A stretch of 64,000 nt of DNA, taken from positions 1-64,000 of the forward strand of contig JBEKIF010000022.1 in assembly GCA_050011895.1 (NCBI GenBank), read 5' to 3'. A program made the position numbers and the translations under genes. Positions 8,209-15,941 of this stretch are shown in pieces; the first letter of the stretch is position 1; each line of letters starts with the position of its first letter. A model generated the notes under the pieces. The model saw only the letters and a list, made by a program, of their open reading frames with translations. It was not told where the DNA came from and ran no database searches. This DNA comes from DATBGO01 sp050011895 (GTDB taxonomy: Bacteria > Actinomycetota > Actinomycetes > Streptosporangiales > Streptosporangiaceae).

Positions 8209-10002
8209 GTGAGCGGAATGACTGTTAGCGGTGCGGCGGCGAGCCCTGGCGCCAGCCAGCCGGATACCGCGAAGACCACGCCTGATCCGGTCGGGCGCCG
8301 CTCCCTGCTGACGCCGGTAAATGTGATCATCGCCAGCGCCACCCTGCTCGCGCTCGGCCTGCGCCTGTACCAGCTGACGCGCCCCGGGTACCTGCTGAGC
8401 GTCACGGAGTACGACGACGGGCCGTACTTCGGCAGCGCCATCCGGCTGGTCAACGGGTCGATCCCGTACCGCGACTTCCTGCTGGTGCAGCCGCCGGGTA
8501 TCACGTTGCTGATGACCCCGGCCGCGCTTGTCGGCAAGGTGGTGGGGACCGACTGGGCACTTGCTATCGGGCGGCTGCTGACAGTATGCGCTGGCGCGGC
8601 CTGCGTGAGCGTTGTCGGACTGCTGGTACGCCATCGTGGAGTCTTCGCGGTCGTCGTGGCATGCGGCCTTACCGCCATCTATCCGGACAGCATCCAGGCC
8701 GCTCACACCGTGCTCGTCGAACCGTGGCTGGCGCTGTTCTGCCTTCTCGGGGCCATCGCGGTCTTCGATGGCGACCGGCTGACGGCCAGCGGCAGGCGGC
8801 TCGCCTGGGGCGGGGTGGCGTTCGGATTCGCTGGCGCGGTGGAAGTGTGGGCCATTTTCCCGATGGCTGTCATCGCCGTGCTCTCGCTGCGGGCCCCGCG
8901 GCGGCTGGCTGTCTACATCGCCGGTGCGGCCGCTGGCTTCCTGGTCCCGATCCTGCCGTTCGCTATCATCGCGCCGCGCGGCCTCTACCAGGGGCTCGTC
9001 ACCGCTCAGGTGGGCGGGAGGTTTCACGCGACGCGGGTCCCGAACTGGTCTCGCGTCAAGGAGATGGTCGGTCTTACCGACTTCAGTGTTCCGCATTCCA
9101 CCGTGTGGCTCGTCGCGCTGGTCATCGTGGCCTTCGTGGCTGTGACGCTCTTGCTCGCCACTGCGGTAACCCGGCGGCCGCCGACGAGCCTCGAGTGGTT
9201 TGCGGTCGCGTCGACTGCTCTCGTCGCGGCTGCGTTCATGTGGCCGAACCAGTTCCACTATCACTTCGTCGCTTTCCTTGCGCCGTTCCTTGCGCTAGCC
9301 ATTGCCCTGCCCTCGGCCCGCCTGATGCAGGATGCCCAGCCGCGGCAGGATGCCGCCGCGGTGCCGGATGCCGCCGTGGTGCCGGGTGCCGCCGTGGTGC
9401 CGGGTGCCGCCGTGGTGCCGGGTGCCGCCGTGGTGCCGGGTGCTGCCGCGGTGCCGGGTGCCGCCGCGGTGCCGGGTGCCGCCGCAGCCCAGGACGCTCG
9501 GCGGCCTGGAGCCCGGCGGTGGACAGCCACGCCCGCGCTGCAGTGGGGCGCTACGGGCCTGGCCGGGCTTGCGATCGTGTGCTTGGCCATCGTGCAGGGC
9601 CACTCGGAGACGAGCCTTGAGCCGCACGTGAGCTATTCGACGGTGACCGCCGTGCGGCGGCTGATCCCGCCCGGTGCCTGTGTCGTGACCGATCAGGTCT
9701 CCATGACCATCGCCGCTGACAGGTTCGTCTCTGACGTGCCAGGCTGCCCGCTGCTTGTGGACTCGATCGGTACCGATTATGCCCTTTCGCACGGGCGGAA
9801 TCCGGTGACGGGAGCGGCCAAGTTCCCGGCTGTGGTGGCGGTCTGGCGCAACGTCCTCAGGCACGCACAGTACCTGTGGCTATCGGGCAGGGAAGCGCTC
9901 CGGGTTCCCTGGACGCCCGGACTGATGGCCTATTTCCACCAGCATTTCACGCAGATCCTAGGTCACGGAGCCAACAGCGGGCTCTTCCGGCGACGGGGCT
10001 AA
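8209..10002 (+). CDS. Polytopic GT-C-like membrane glycosyltransferase with an Ala/Pro/Val repeat insert
   Basis: A 597-residue multi-spanning protein with about ten hydrophobic helices. After a short cytoplasmic tail comes a first helix (VNVIIASATLLALGLRLYQL), then an extracytoplasmic loop with VTEYDDGPYFGSAIRLVNG whose paired acidic residues follow the GT-C/PMT pattern. The YRDFLLVQPPGITLLM loop and the late QFHYHFVAFLAPFLALAI helix are typical of ArnT/PMT-like proteins. Such enzymes use polyprenyl-phosphate sugars to glycosylate proteins or lipids on the outer face. Residues of about 382-429 are an expanded VPGAA repeat lying between membrane segments. The GTG start has GGAGAG nine bases upstream. 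The divergent GT2 enzyme could supply its donor. Confidence 0.82.
   Translation: MSGMTVSGAAASPGASQPDTAKTTPDPVGRRSLLTPVNVIIASATLLALGLRLYQLTRPGYLLSVTEYDDGPYFGSAIRLVNGSIPYRDFLLVQPPGITLLMTPAALVGKVVGTDWALAIGRLLTVCAGAACVSVVGLLVRHRGVFAVVVACGLTAIYPDSIQAAHTVLVEPWLALFCLLGAIAVFDGDRLTASGRRLAWGGVAFGFAGAVEVWAIFPMAVIAVLSLRAPRRLAVYIAGAAAGFLVPILPFAIIAPRGLYQGLVTAQVGGRFHATRVPNWSRVKEMVGLTDFSVPHSTVWLVALVIVAFVAVTLLLATAVTRRPPTSLEWFAVASTALVAAAFMWPNQFHYHFVAFLAPFLALAIALPSARLMQDAQPRQDAAAVPDAAVVPGAAVVPGAAVVPGAAVVPGAAAVPGAAAVPGAAAAQDARRPGARRWTATPALQWGATGLAGLAIVCLAIVQGHSETSLEPHVSYSTVTAVRRLIPPGACVVTDQVSMTIAADRFVSDVPGCPLLVDSIGTDYALSHGRNPVTGAAKFPAVVAVWRNVLRHAQYLWLSGREALRVPWTPGLMAYFHQHFTQILGHGANSGLFRRRG
9352..9495 (+). repeat. 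18-bp in-frame minisatellite, eight units
   Basis: Eight consecutive 18-base units of the type GCCGCCGTGGTGCCGGGT encode AAVVPG-like hexapeptides. Four middle units are nearly identical and the outer ones are diverged. The unit length is a multiple of three, so copy-number change keeps the frame. It lies in a loop of the GT-C-like protein. Confidence 0.93.
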
Positions 10003-10065
10003 CGTCACGCCTGCTGGCAGCGGCGCCCGCCCCGGTCCGCCCCTAGCTCGTCCGATACGGGCGTA

Positions 10066-10119
10066 ATGGCCGTGCAGTTGTCGTGGTGGCCGTCACTTGT
10101 CATGGCCGTGCACTTGTCA
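10066..10119 (+). repeat. 18-bp repeat, three imperfect copies upstream of the DUF4192 gene
   Basis: Copies at 10066-10083 (ATGGCCGTGCAGTTGTCG), 10085-10102 (GGTGGCCGTCACTTGTCA) and 10102-10119 (ATGGCCGTGCACTTGTCA). They lie about 95 bases before the preferred start of the DUF4192 gene, where an operator or promoter could be. No known motif is matched. Confidence 0.75.
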
Positions 10120-10212
10120 AGCCCAGCACGTCGCCGGTGGATAACGGCCGCCCGCGCCGTGCTGTCCACATATCGCCTGGCGCCGCCCCCAGGCCTCTTC
10201 CAGCCTGGTCAT

Positions 10213-11397
10213 ATGACATACAAGCAGCCCGCGGGTGAATCGACCCCGCATACCCCGCATACCCGCGTTCAGCTTGCCGGCCGGCAGCTGGCCGCTGAAC
10301 GGAAGCGGCCGCGCAGCCGGAGACCCGGGAAAACACCTGCTGAGGCAGCGTCGCCGGGTGTCACGCCGCGGGTCCGGGTTGACTCGGTGGCCGGAGTGCT
10401 TGCGGTCATTCCCTACCTGCTGGGGTTTCATCCGAGCAGCAGCCTGGTCGTGATTGGCATCGAGCCGCCGGGTGGCCAGATCAAGCTCGCATTCCGCTAT
10501 GACCTGCCGGACCCGCCCGATGCCGACCAAGCGGGCGAGATCATTGCACATGCCATCGCTGTACTTGGCCGCCAGCAGGTCGGCGCGGTCATCGCCGTAG
10601 GCTATGGCCCTGGCGCTCTGGTCACTCCGGTCGCTGAGCTGCTCAGGACCGCCATCCACCGCACCAAGATCATGCTGCCCGACCTGTTGCGAGTGGAGGA
10701 CGGGCGCTACTGGTCCTACGTCTGCGACAACCCGCACTGCTGTCCCGCCGAGGGCGTGCCATTCGACGCGCTCGCGCACCCGGCCGCCGCTGCGCTCACG
10801 ACGGCAGGCATCCCCGCTTACCCCGACCGCGAATCGCTGTCCCGGTCACTCGCGCCCGTCTCAGGGCCGGCCGCCGACTCAATGAGCCAGGCGACCCAGC
10901 GCGCGCTGCGGCGAGCAGAGAAGCTGCTGACCGCGCCCAGCCGGCCGGCCTCAGGGGACGCCATGCGGCCCTTCGTCCAAGCCGGTCGGCAGGCAGTCCG
11001 TGACGCCATCGCCAGTTATCGGAACGGCGGCCAGATCACTGACGACGATCAACTGGCCTGGCTCACCGTCGTCCTCGCCGACCTGCGAGTGCGCGACGAC
11101 GCGTGGGCCCGGATGGACCCGGCGCACCGGACGGCTCACCTGCGCATGTGGACCGACGTGGTCCGCCGCGCCCGCCCACCGTACGTCCCGGCACCCGCAT
11201 CGCTGCTGGCATTCACTGCCTGGCAGGCAGGCGACGGTGCGCTCGCGAACATTGCCATCGAGCGGGCCCTTGCGGCGGATCCCGGCTATTCCATGGCGCT
11301 GCTGCTTGCCGAGGCGCTCGAATCAGGACTGCCGCCATCCGCTGCGCGGCTGCCGATGACGCCTGAGGAAGTCGAGGCGAGCTACGAAGGCCGTTAG
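10213..11397 (+). CDS. DUF4192 domain-containing protein
   Basis: A 394-residue soluble protein of the actinobacterial DUF4192 family. The family signature starts at about residue 56 with RVDSVAGVLAVIPYLLGFHP, followed by SSSLVVIGIEPPGGQI and, later, LPDLLRVEDGRYWSYVCDN, whose cysteine region NPHCCPAEG is characteristic. The function of the family is unknown. I favour the ATG at 10213 (MTYKQPAGE), since the longer frame begins inside the 18-bp repeats and codes for no recognised sequence. There is no strong ribosome site. The gene ends one base before the convergent racemase-like gene, leaving no room for a dedicated terminator. Confidence 0.88.
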   Translation: MTYKQPAGESTPHTPHTRVQLAGRQLAAERKRPRSRRPGKTPAEAASPGVTPRVRVDSVAGVLAVIPYLLGFHPSSSLVVIGIEPPGGQIKLAFRYDLPDPPDADQAGEIIAHAIAVLGRQQVGAVIAVGYGPGALVTPVAELLRTAIHRTKIMLPDLLRVEDGRYWSYVCDNPHCCPAEGVPFDALAHPAAAALTTAGIPAYPDRESLSRSLAPVSGPAADSMSQATQRALRRAEKLLTAPSRPASGDAMRPFVQAGRQAVRDAIASYRNGGQITDDDQLAWLTVVLADLRVRDDAWARMDPAHRTAHLRMWTDVVRRARPPYVPAPASLLAFTAWQAGDGALANIAIERALAADPGYSMALLLAEALESGLPPSAARLPMTPEEVEASYEGR

Positions 11398-11398
11398 G

Positions 11399-12268
11399 CT
11401 AGCTCAGCCTGGCGGCGTGCCGTGGTCTGGCTGCGGGCGCGGCGGACGGCGCGGCCTGGGCGAGGCCTGCGAGAAGACGGCCGGCCGGGTAGCGGAGCGC
11501 CGCAGACGGCAAGGCACCGGGCCTGCCGCTCAGCAGCACGCGAAGCATCCCCTGCCTGGCTGGCCGCCGCCGGGCACCGGATTCGTCGGCCGGAGCGCTT
11601 TCTATGGCAGCGCCGGGATACTGCTCGTCTGCGGCCACCCGGCGCAGCGCCTGGGCCGCGACTGCGGCAGCCGACCCGAACAGGGCAGCGCCAGGCAGCG
11701 CGGCACCGATCTGGTCAGCGGCTAGCTCGTACTCGGTGCAGCCGAGCACGACCGCACCGCACTCGGCTGGCGTGCGGGCGGCTGCCGCTGTGACGGCGGC
11801 CTGGGTGGCATCGCCATCGCCGGCGTCGATAGCGTCCGCCAGGCCGGGGCACGCCACCTCCGTCACCACCGCTGCAGCAGCGAAGTCGGCGATCAGCTGG
11901 CGCTGGTAGGCGCTGCCTGTGGTGGCAGCGGTCGCCCAGATGGCCACCGCTTCACTGCGGGCCGCCGCCGGCTTGATGGCCGGGACGGTACCGACGACCG
12001 GAATGCCCGGCTCGAACTCCGCCCGAAGTGCGCCGAGCGCGTGCACGGAGCCTGTGTTGCACGCGAAGAGCAGCACATCGGGCCGGTAGGCCACCGCGGC
12101 CCGCGCGCCTGCGAGTGACCGTGCCGCTATGTCGTCGGGCGTCCGCGGCCCCCACGGCATGCCGTCGGGATCCATAGCGAGCACCAGGTCGGCGTCGGGC
12201 CGCAGGCGGTGCAGCTCCGCTGCCGCCGCCAGCAGCCCGAGCCCGGAGTTGATCAGGGCGATCCGCAT
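11399..12268 (-). CDS. Aspartate/glutamate racemase superfamily protein (MurI-like, altered N-terminal motif)
   Basis: A 289-residue Asp/Glu racemase fold protein. Both cysteine motifs are present: VLLFACNTGSVHALG near residue 70 and GAVVLGCTEYELAADQI near residue 175, with IPVVGTVPAIKPA between them, which is MurI-like. The N-terminal motif, however, reads LINSGLGLL where glutamate racemases have a DSGxGG motif, so the aspartate that assists proton abstraction is an asparagine. Activity on glutamate is therefore uncertain; an isoenzyme, another amino acid or a regulatory role is possible. A C-terminal tail of about 70 residues rich in Ala, Pro and Arg is not part of the fold. The gene is convergent with DUF4192 and lies 120 bases downstream of the flavin-binding gene on the same strand. 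Confidence 0.8.
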   Translation of the reverse strand: MRIALINSGLGLLAAAAELHRLRPDADLVLAMDPDGMPWGPRTPDDIAARSLAGARAAVAYRPDVLLFACNTGSVHALGALRAEFEPGIPVVGTVPAIKPAAARSEAVAIWATAATTGSAYQRQLIADFAAAAVVTEVACPGLADAIDAGDGDATQAAVTAAAARTPAECGAVVLGCTEYELAADQIGAALPGAALFGSAAAVAAQALRRVAADEQYPGAAIESAPADESGARRRPARQGMLRVLLSGRPGALPSAALRYPAGRLLAGLAQAAPSAAPAARPRHAARLS

Positions 12269-12388
12269 GCGCCCAACTCTAGGAGGTCAGCTCGCGCCGG
12301 GCCGGCGACACGGGCTGGCGACACACTGGGCGGCGTGCGAGCCCGGGTTGCTATGGCCGGATGCCGGCGAGGGCGAGCGGCCGCACCG

Positions 12389-12955
12389 TCAGTCAAGTGC
12401 GGGCAGGCCGTCGATGCTGACCGAATTATGCTTCGCCCGGTAGGCCACGAGCTGCTCGGGCGACCTGCGGTCATCCCAGCGGGTCAGCACATCACGCTCG
12501 CGAACGAGTTTCATGACTGGCACGGCGTAGCCGCAGGAATCCGCGATCCGGTCCGCTTCGACCACGATGATCGCTCGCCGGTTACCCCGGCCGGTGCCAT
12601 TCCCGTTGCGGGCTGGGAAATGGGCAGCGAACCGCGGCCAGTCCGGGTCGGACGGCAGCACCGGCCGCCCCGTCCCGTAGATCCGCAGGATCTTCGGCGC
12701 ATCCCCGAACGAGCAGAACATGATCGTGATCCGGCCGTTCTGCCGCAGGTGCGCGATCGTCTCCACGCCGCTGCCCGTTAGATCCAGGTAAGCGAAGGTC
12801 CGCTCGCCGAGCACCGCGAAGGTGTCGCGGTAGCCCTTCGGTGATACGTTGACCCGGCCCCCGGCGGCGGTTGGTGCCGTGGCCACGAAGAACACGTGCT
12901 GGCTGGAGATAAACTCGGCAAGCCGTTTGTCCAGCCCGGGGTAGGTCTTGCCCAT
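12389..12955 (-). CDS. Pyridoxamine 5'-phosphate oxidase-like FMN-binding protein
   Basis: A 188-residue split-barrel flavin-binding protein. Motifs: HVFFVATAP and GGRVNVSPKGYRDTFAVLG at the N-terminus, ERTFAYLDLTGSGVETIAHL, and GRITIMFCSFGDAPKILRIYG, the usual beta-barrel core of the PNPOx-like group. Such proteins bind FMN, F420 or haem; it is too diverged to call PdxH. The ATG at 12953-12955 has an ideal AAGGAGG site directly upstream. That site lies on the opposite strand from the nominal start of the divergent oxidoreductase gene, so the two genes are almost back to back. Confidence 0.88.
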   Translation of the reverse strand: MGKTYPGLDKRLAEFISSQHVFFVATAPTAAGGRVNVSPKGYRDTFAVLGERTFAYLDLTGSGVETIAHLRQNGRITIMFCSFGDAPKILRIYGTGRPVLPSDPDWPRFAAHFPARNGNGTGRGNRRAIIVVEADRIADSCGYAVPVMKLVRERDVLTRWDDRRSPEQLVAYRAKHNSVSIDGLPALD

Positions 12956-13017
12956 GGCGCCTCCTTATGTGCATTCTCGCCGTGAGGCCCGGGTTCCGCG
13001 AGCACCTGGAGGACTGT

Positions 13018-14463
13018 GTGGCCGAGGTTACTGCCGCTAGGCGTCAGCGCACCCGGCCAGCGCGCGACGCGCTGGCCGTGCGAGACGCGCTGGCCGCGCA
13101 CGAGGCGGCCGTCGCCGAACTGTGCGCCGCCTATGCCGCCATCCCGCCCGGCAGCCCGGTCAGGCTGGCGAAACGCACGTCGAACCTGTTCAGGTTCAGC
13201 GGCAGCGGCAGCGGCAGCGGCAGCGGCAGCGCGGCCGGGCTTGACGTGTCCGCCTTCGGGCGGGTGCTGCGGATTGACCCGGACTCGGCCACGGCGGTGG
13301 TCGGCGGGATGACCACCTATGAGGATCTCGTCGACGCGACACTGCGCCGTAGCCTGATGCCGCTGGTGGTGCCGCAGCTGAAGACCATCACGCTCGGCGG
13401 CGCGGTGACTGGCCTGGGCATCGAGTCAACCTCACTGCGCAACGGCATGCCGCACGAGTCCGTCACCGACTTGGAGATCCTCACCGGCGATGGCCGGGTG
13501 GTGACGGCCGCTCCGGGCGGCGAGCACGACGCGCTCTACCGTGGCTTCCCCAACTCTTACGGCACCCTGGGCTATGCGCTGTCGCTCACCATCGAGCTTG
13601 AGCCAGTGCGGCCCTATGTGCACCTGCGGCACTTCCGTTTCGGCAGTCCCGAGGACTGCATGGCCGCCATCGCCTCGATCGCGGCCGACGGCAGCCTGGC
13701 CGGGCACAAGGCGGACTTCGTGGACGGCACGGTATTCAGCCTCGATGAGATGTACCTGACCGTCGGTGCCTTCAGCGAGGTAGCGCCGTGGCGCAGCGAC
13801 TACACCAGGGAGCGGATCTATTACCAGTCCATCCGGGGACCGCGGGAGGATTTCCTGACCATCCGCGACTACCTGTGGCGCTGGGACACCGACTGGTTCT
13901 GGTGCTCGCGGCCGTTCGGCGTGCAGAACCCCGTTATCCGCCGGGCCTGGCCGCGCAGGTACCGCCGGTCCGATGTCTACCGGAGGCTGGTGGCATTCGA
14001 CCGCAAGTACGGCCTGTCCAGCGCGCTGAATGCGCGGCGCGGCACCGGTGGCCGCGAGGACGTCATCCAGGATGTGGAGATCCCGCTCGAGCGAGGCGCC
14101 GACTTCCTGAGGTTCTTTGCCGGGCAGGTCGGCATGAGCCCGGTCTGGATGTGCCCGCTCCGGCTGCGCGGCGCGGCGACCTGGCCGCTGTACCCGCTGC
14201 GGCCCGGGCAGGTCTACGTAAACTTCGGCTTCTGGGGCACCGTGGCCCGGCCCGCCGGCATGGCCGACGGCCACTACAACAGGCTCATCGAGGACCAGGT
14301 CAGCGCGCTCGGCGGGCAGAAAGGCCTGTACTCCACGTCGTTCTACGCCGAGGACGACTTCTGGGCGCACTACAACGGGCCGGAATACGCCAGGCTCAAG
14401 CGTGACTATGACGGCGAAGGCCGGCTGGCCGGTCTGTACGACAAGTGTGTCGGCCGACAGTGA
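13018..14463 (+). CDS. bfaA: FAD-binding oxidoreductase of 10-methyl branched fatty acid synthesis (BfaA/TmsA-like)
   Basis: A 481-residue FAD_binding_4 oxidoreductase related to DHCR24-type sterol reductases. Segments include VRLAKRTSNLFRF, VVGGMTTYEDLVDATL, LGGAVTGLGIESTSLRNGMP and a Trp/Tyr-rich C-terminal half (WDTDWFWCSRPFGVQNP). Directly downstream is a cyclopropane-synthase-like methyltransferase. This pair is the known 10-methylstearate (tuberculostearate) system: the methyltransferase adds a methylene group to oleate in phospholipid and the flavoprotein reduces it. I choose the GTG at 13018 because GGAGG lies five bases before it; an ATG at 12967 in the same frame overlaps the ribosome-site region of the divergent gene. 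A (Gly-Ser) repeat sits between the TSNLFRF motif and the FAD domain. The third gene, tmsC, is not next to it. Confidence 0.85.
   Translation: MAEVTAARRQRTRPARDALAVRDALAAHEAAVAELCAAYAAIPPGSPVRLAKRTSNLFRFSGSGSGSGSGSAAGLDVSAFGRVLRIDPDSATAVVGGMTTYEDLVDATLRRSLMPLVVPQLKTITLGGAVTGLGIESTSLRNGMPHESVTDLEILTGDGRVVTAAPGGEHDALYRGFPNSYGTLGYALSLTIELEPVRPYVHLRHFRFGSPEDCMAAIASIAADGSLAGHKADFVDGTVFSLDEMYLTVGAFSEVAPWRSDYTRERIYYQSIRGPREDFLTIRDYLWRWDTDWFWCSRPFGVQNPVIRRAWPRRYRRSDVYRRLVAFDRKYGLSSALNARRGTGGREDVIQDVEIPLERGADFLRFFAGQVGMSPVWMCPLRLRGAATWPLYPLRPGQVYVNFGFWGTVARPAGMADGHYNRLIEDQVSALGGQKGLYSTSFYAEDDFWAHYNGPEYARLKRDYDGEGRLAGLYDKCVGRQ
13198..13230 (+). repeat. In-frame GGCAGC microsatellite
   Basis: Five perfect GGCAGC units at 13201-13230, preceded by AGC, encode a Ser-Gly string inside the flavoprotein. 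The unit is six bases, so slippage changes linker length without shifting the frame. Confidence 0.95.
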
Positions 14464-14513
14464 GCGCCGACAGTGCGCGCCGACAGCGCGCGGCCGAGAG
14501 TGAGCGCCGACAG
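14448..14513 (+). repeat. 13-bp tandem repeat across the bfaA stop codon
   Basis: Five units: 14448-14460, 14461-14473, 14474-14486, a 14-base variant at 14487-14500, and 14501-14513, each of the type TGAGCGCCGACAG. The TGA beginning the second unit is the bfaA stop. Because 13 is not a multiple of three, units added before the stop would change the C-terminus. The array fills most of the gap to bfaB. Confidence 0.92.
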
Positions 14514-14532
14514 TGATGAAGGAGAGAGGGTT

Positions 14533-15819
14533 ATGGCACTGGCCGACGTGTTCGAGAGGTTCGCGGGACCTGACGCCCCCGTCCAGTTCCTCGCCTACGA
14601 CGGAAGCAAGGCCGGCGCGCCGGACTCGCCGATCCGGATCACGGTGAAATCGCCGACCGCGGTGGCCTACCTGGCGCAGGCACCCGGCGCGCTCGGGCTG
14701 GCCCGGGCCTACGTGGCCGGCCACCTCGATGTCGACGGCGACATGTACACGGCGCTGGCCAGGATGGCCAGCGTGCAGCGCATCGACCTGGACGCGGCGG
14801 AACGGCTCCGGATGCTCCGCGAGCTCGGCGGACCGCGGCTGCTGTGGCCGCGGCTGCCGGCGCCGCCGCAGGAGGTGCGGGTGAACCGCAGGTGGCTGGC
14901 TGGACGGCTGCACTCCAAGGATCGCGACGCGAGCGCGATCTCGCACCACTACGACGTGTCGAACGCCTTCTACCAGTGGGTGCTCGGGCCGTCGATGGCC
15001 TACACCTGCGCCTGCTATCCGACCGCGGACGCCACCCTCGAAGAGGCCCAGGCGTACAAGTTCGACCTGGTGGCCAGGAAACTGGGGCTGCGCTCCGGGA
15101 TGCGGCTGCTCGATGTGGGCTGCGGCTGGGGCGGCATGGTGATGCACGCGGCGCGCGAGTACGGAGTCCGCGCGCTCGGGGTGACCTTGTCGCAGCAGCA
15201 GGCCCAGTGGGCGCAGCGGGCGATCAGCGAGGCCGGCCTGTCGGACCTCGCGGAGGTCCGGCACCTGGACTACCGGGACGTGGCCGAGACCGGCTTCGAC
15301 GCGGTCAGCTCGATCGGGCTCACCGAGCACATCGGCAGGGACCGGCTGCCTGGCTACTTCGCCTTCCTGAGCGGCAAGCTGAAGCCGGAAGGGCGGCTGC
15401 TCAACCACTGCATCACCCGCCCGGACAACCGGGCGCCAGGCCGGGTGAAGGGCGGCTTCATCAACCGGTACGTGTTCCCCGACGGCGAGCTTGAGGGACC
15501 CGGCTACCTGATCACGCTGATCAACGACACCGGGTTCGAGGTCAGGCACGAGGAGAACCTGCGCGAGCACTACGCCAGGACGCTGGCCGGCTGGTGCGTC
15601 AACCTGGACGCGCACTGGGATGAGGCGGTGGCCGAGGTCGGCGAGGGGACCGCGCGGGTCTGGCGCCTCTACATGGCGGGCTCGCGACTCGGTTTCGAGC
15701 GAAACCAGATCCAGCTGCACCAGGTCCTCGGCGTCAAGCTCGGCGCGAACGGCACCTCAGGCATGCCGCTGCGCCCGGACTGGGAGCCCGCGGCCACCGC
15801 GGTTCACTCCGCCGTCTGA
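14533..15819 (+). CDS. bfaB: SAM-dependent fatty-acid methyltransferase (BfaB/TmsB, cyclopropane-synthase family)
   Basis: A 428-residue cyclopropane-fatty-acyl-phospholipid synthase-family enzyme. The N-terminal part (AYLAQAPGALGLARAYVAGH) is the lipid-binding region. The SAM site is LLDVGCGWGGMVMHAA near residue 193, preceded by SAISHHYDVSNAFY and MAYTCACYPTADATLEEAQ, and followed by SIGLTEHIG with the family's bicarbonate-site residues. With the upstream flavoprotein it should convert membrane oleate to 10-methylene- and then 10-methylstearate, tuning membrane fluidity. The ATG at 14533 has AAGGAGAGAGG upstream. Plain cyclopropane synthesis cannot be excluded from sequence alone, but the partner gene argues for the branched product. 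It ends at a strong bidirectional hairpin. Confidence 0.88.
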   Translation: MALADVFERFAGPDAPVQFLAYDGSKAGAPDSPIRITVKSPTAVAYLAQAPGALGLARAYVAGHLDVDGDMYTALARMASVQRIDLDAAERLRMLRELGGPRLLWPRLPAPPQEVRVNRRWLAGRLHSKDRDASAISHHYDVSNAFYQWVLGPSMAYTCACYPTADATLEEAQAYKFDLVARKLGLRSGMRLLDVGCGWGGMVMHAAREYGVRALGVTLSQQQAQWAQRAISEAGLSDLAEVRHLDYRDVAETGFDAVSSIGLTEHIGRDRLPGYFAFLSGKLKPEGRLLNHCITRPDNRAPGRVKGGFINRYVFPDGELEGPGYLITLINDTGFEVRHEENLREHYARTLAGWCVNLDAHWDEAVAEVGEGTARVWRLYMAGSRLGFERNQIQLHQVLGVKLGANGTSGMPLRPDWEPAATAVHSAV

Positions 15820-15828
15820 CCCGCGACG

Positions 15829-15877
15829 TGATCGTGACGACTGCTCAGCGATATCCGCTGAACAGTCGTCACGATCA
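15829..15877. terminator. 22-bp stem hairpin between convergent bfaB and aroG genes
   Basis: Left arm 15829-15850 and right arm 15856-15877 pair with one mismatch around the loop ATATC. There is no T-run, but its place between two convergent stops fits a bidirectional terminator. The arms begin TGATCGTGACGACTG. Confidence 0.9.
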
Positions 15878-15941
15878 TGGAATGGGACGTGGCGGCACGG
15901 TGAATACCGGCTATTAACGGGACGCGGGAGTCAGGGCCGGC

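Noticed and set aside
7675..8228. Several small plus-strand frames before the GT-C-like gene
   Set aside because: No ribosome sites, no shared codon bias and no family features.
13432..15720. A 762-codon minus-strand frame antisense to bfaA and bfaB
   Set aside because: Long antisense frames are common at this G+C content; it has no motifs and the plus-strand genes are clear.
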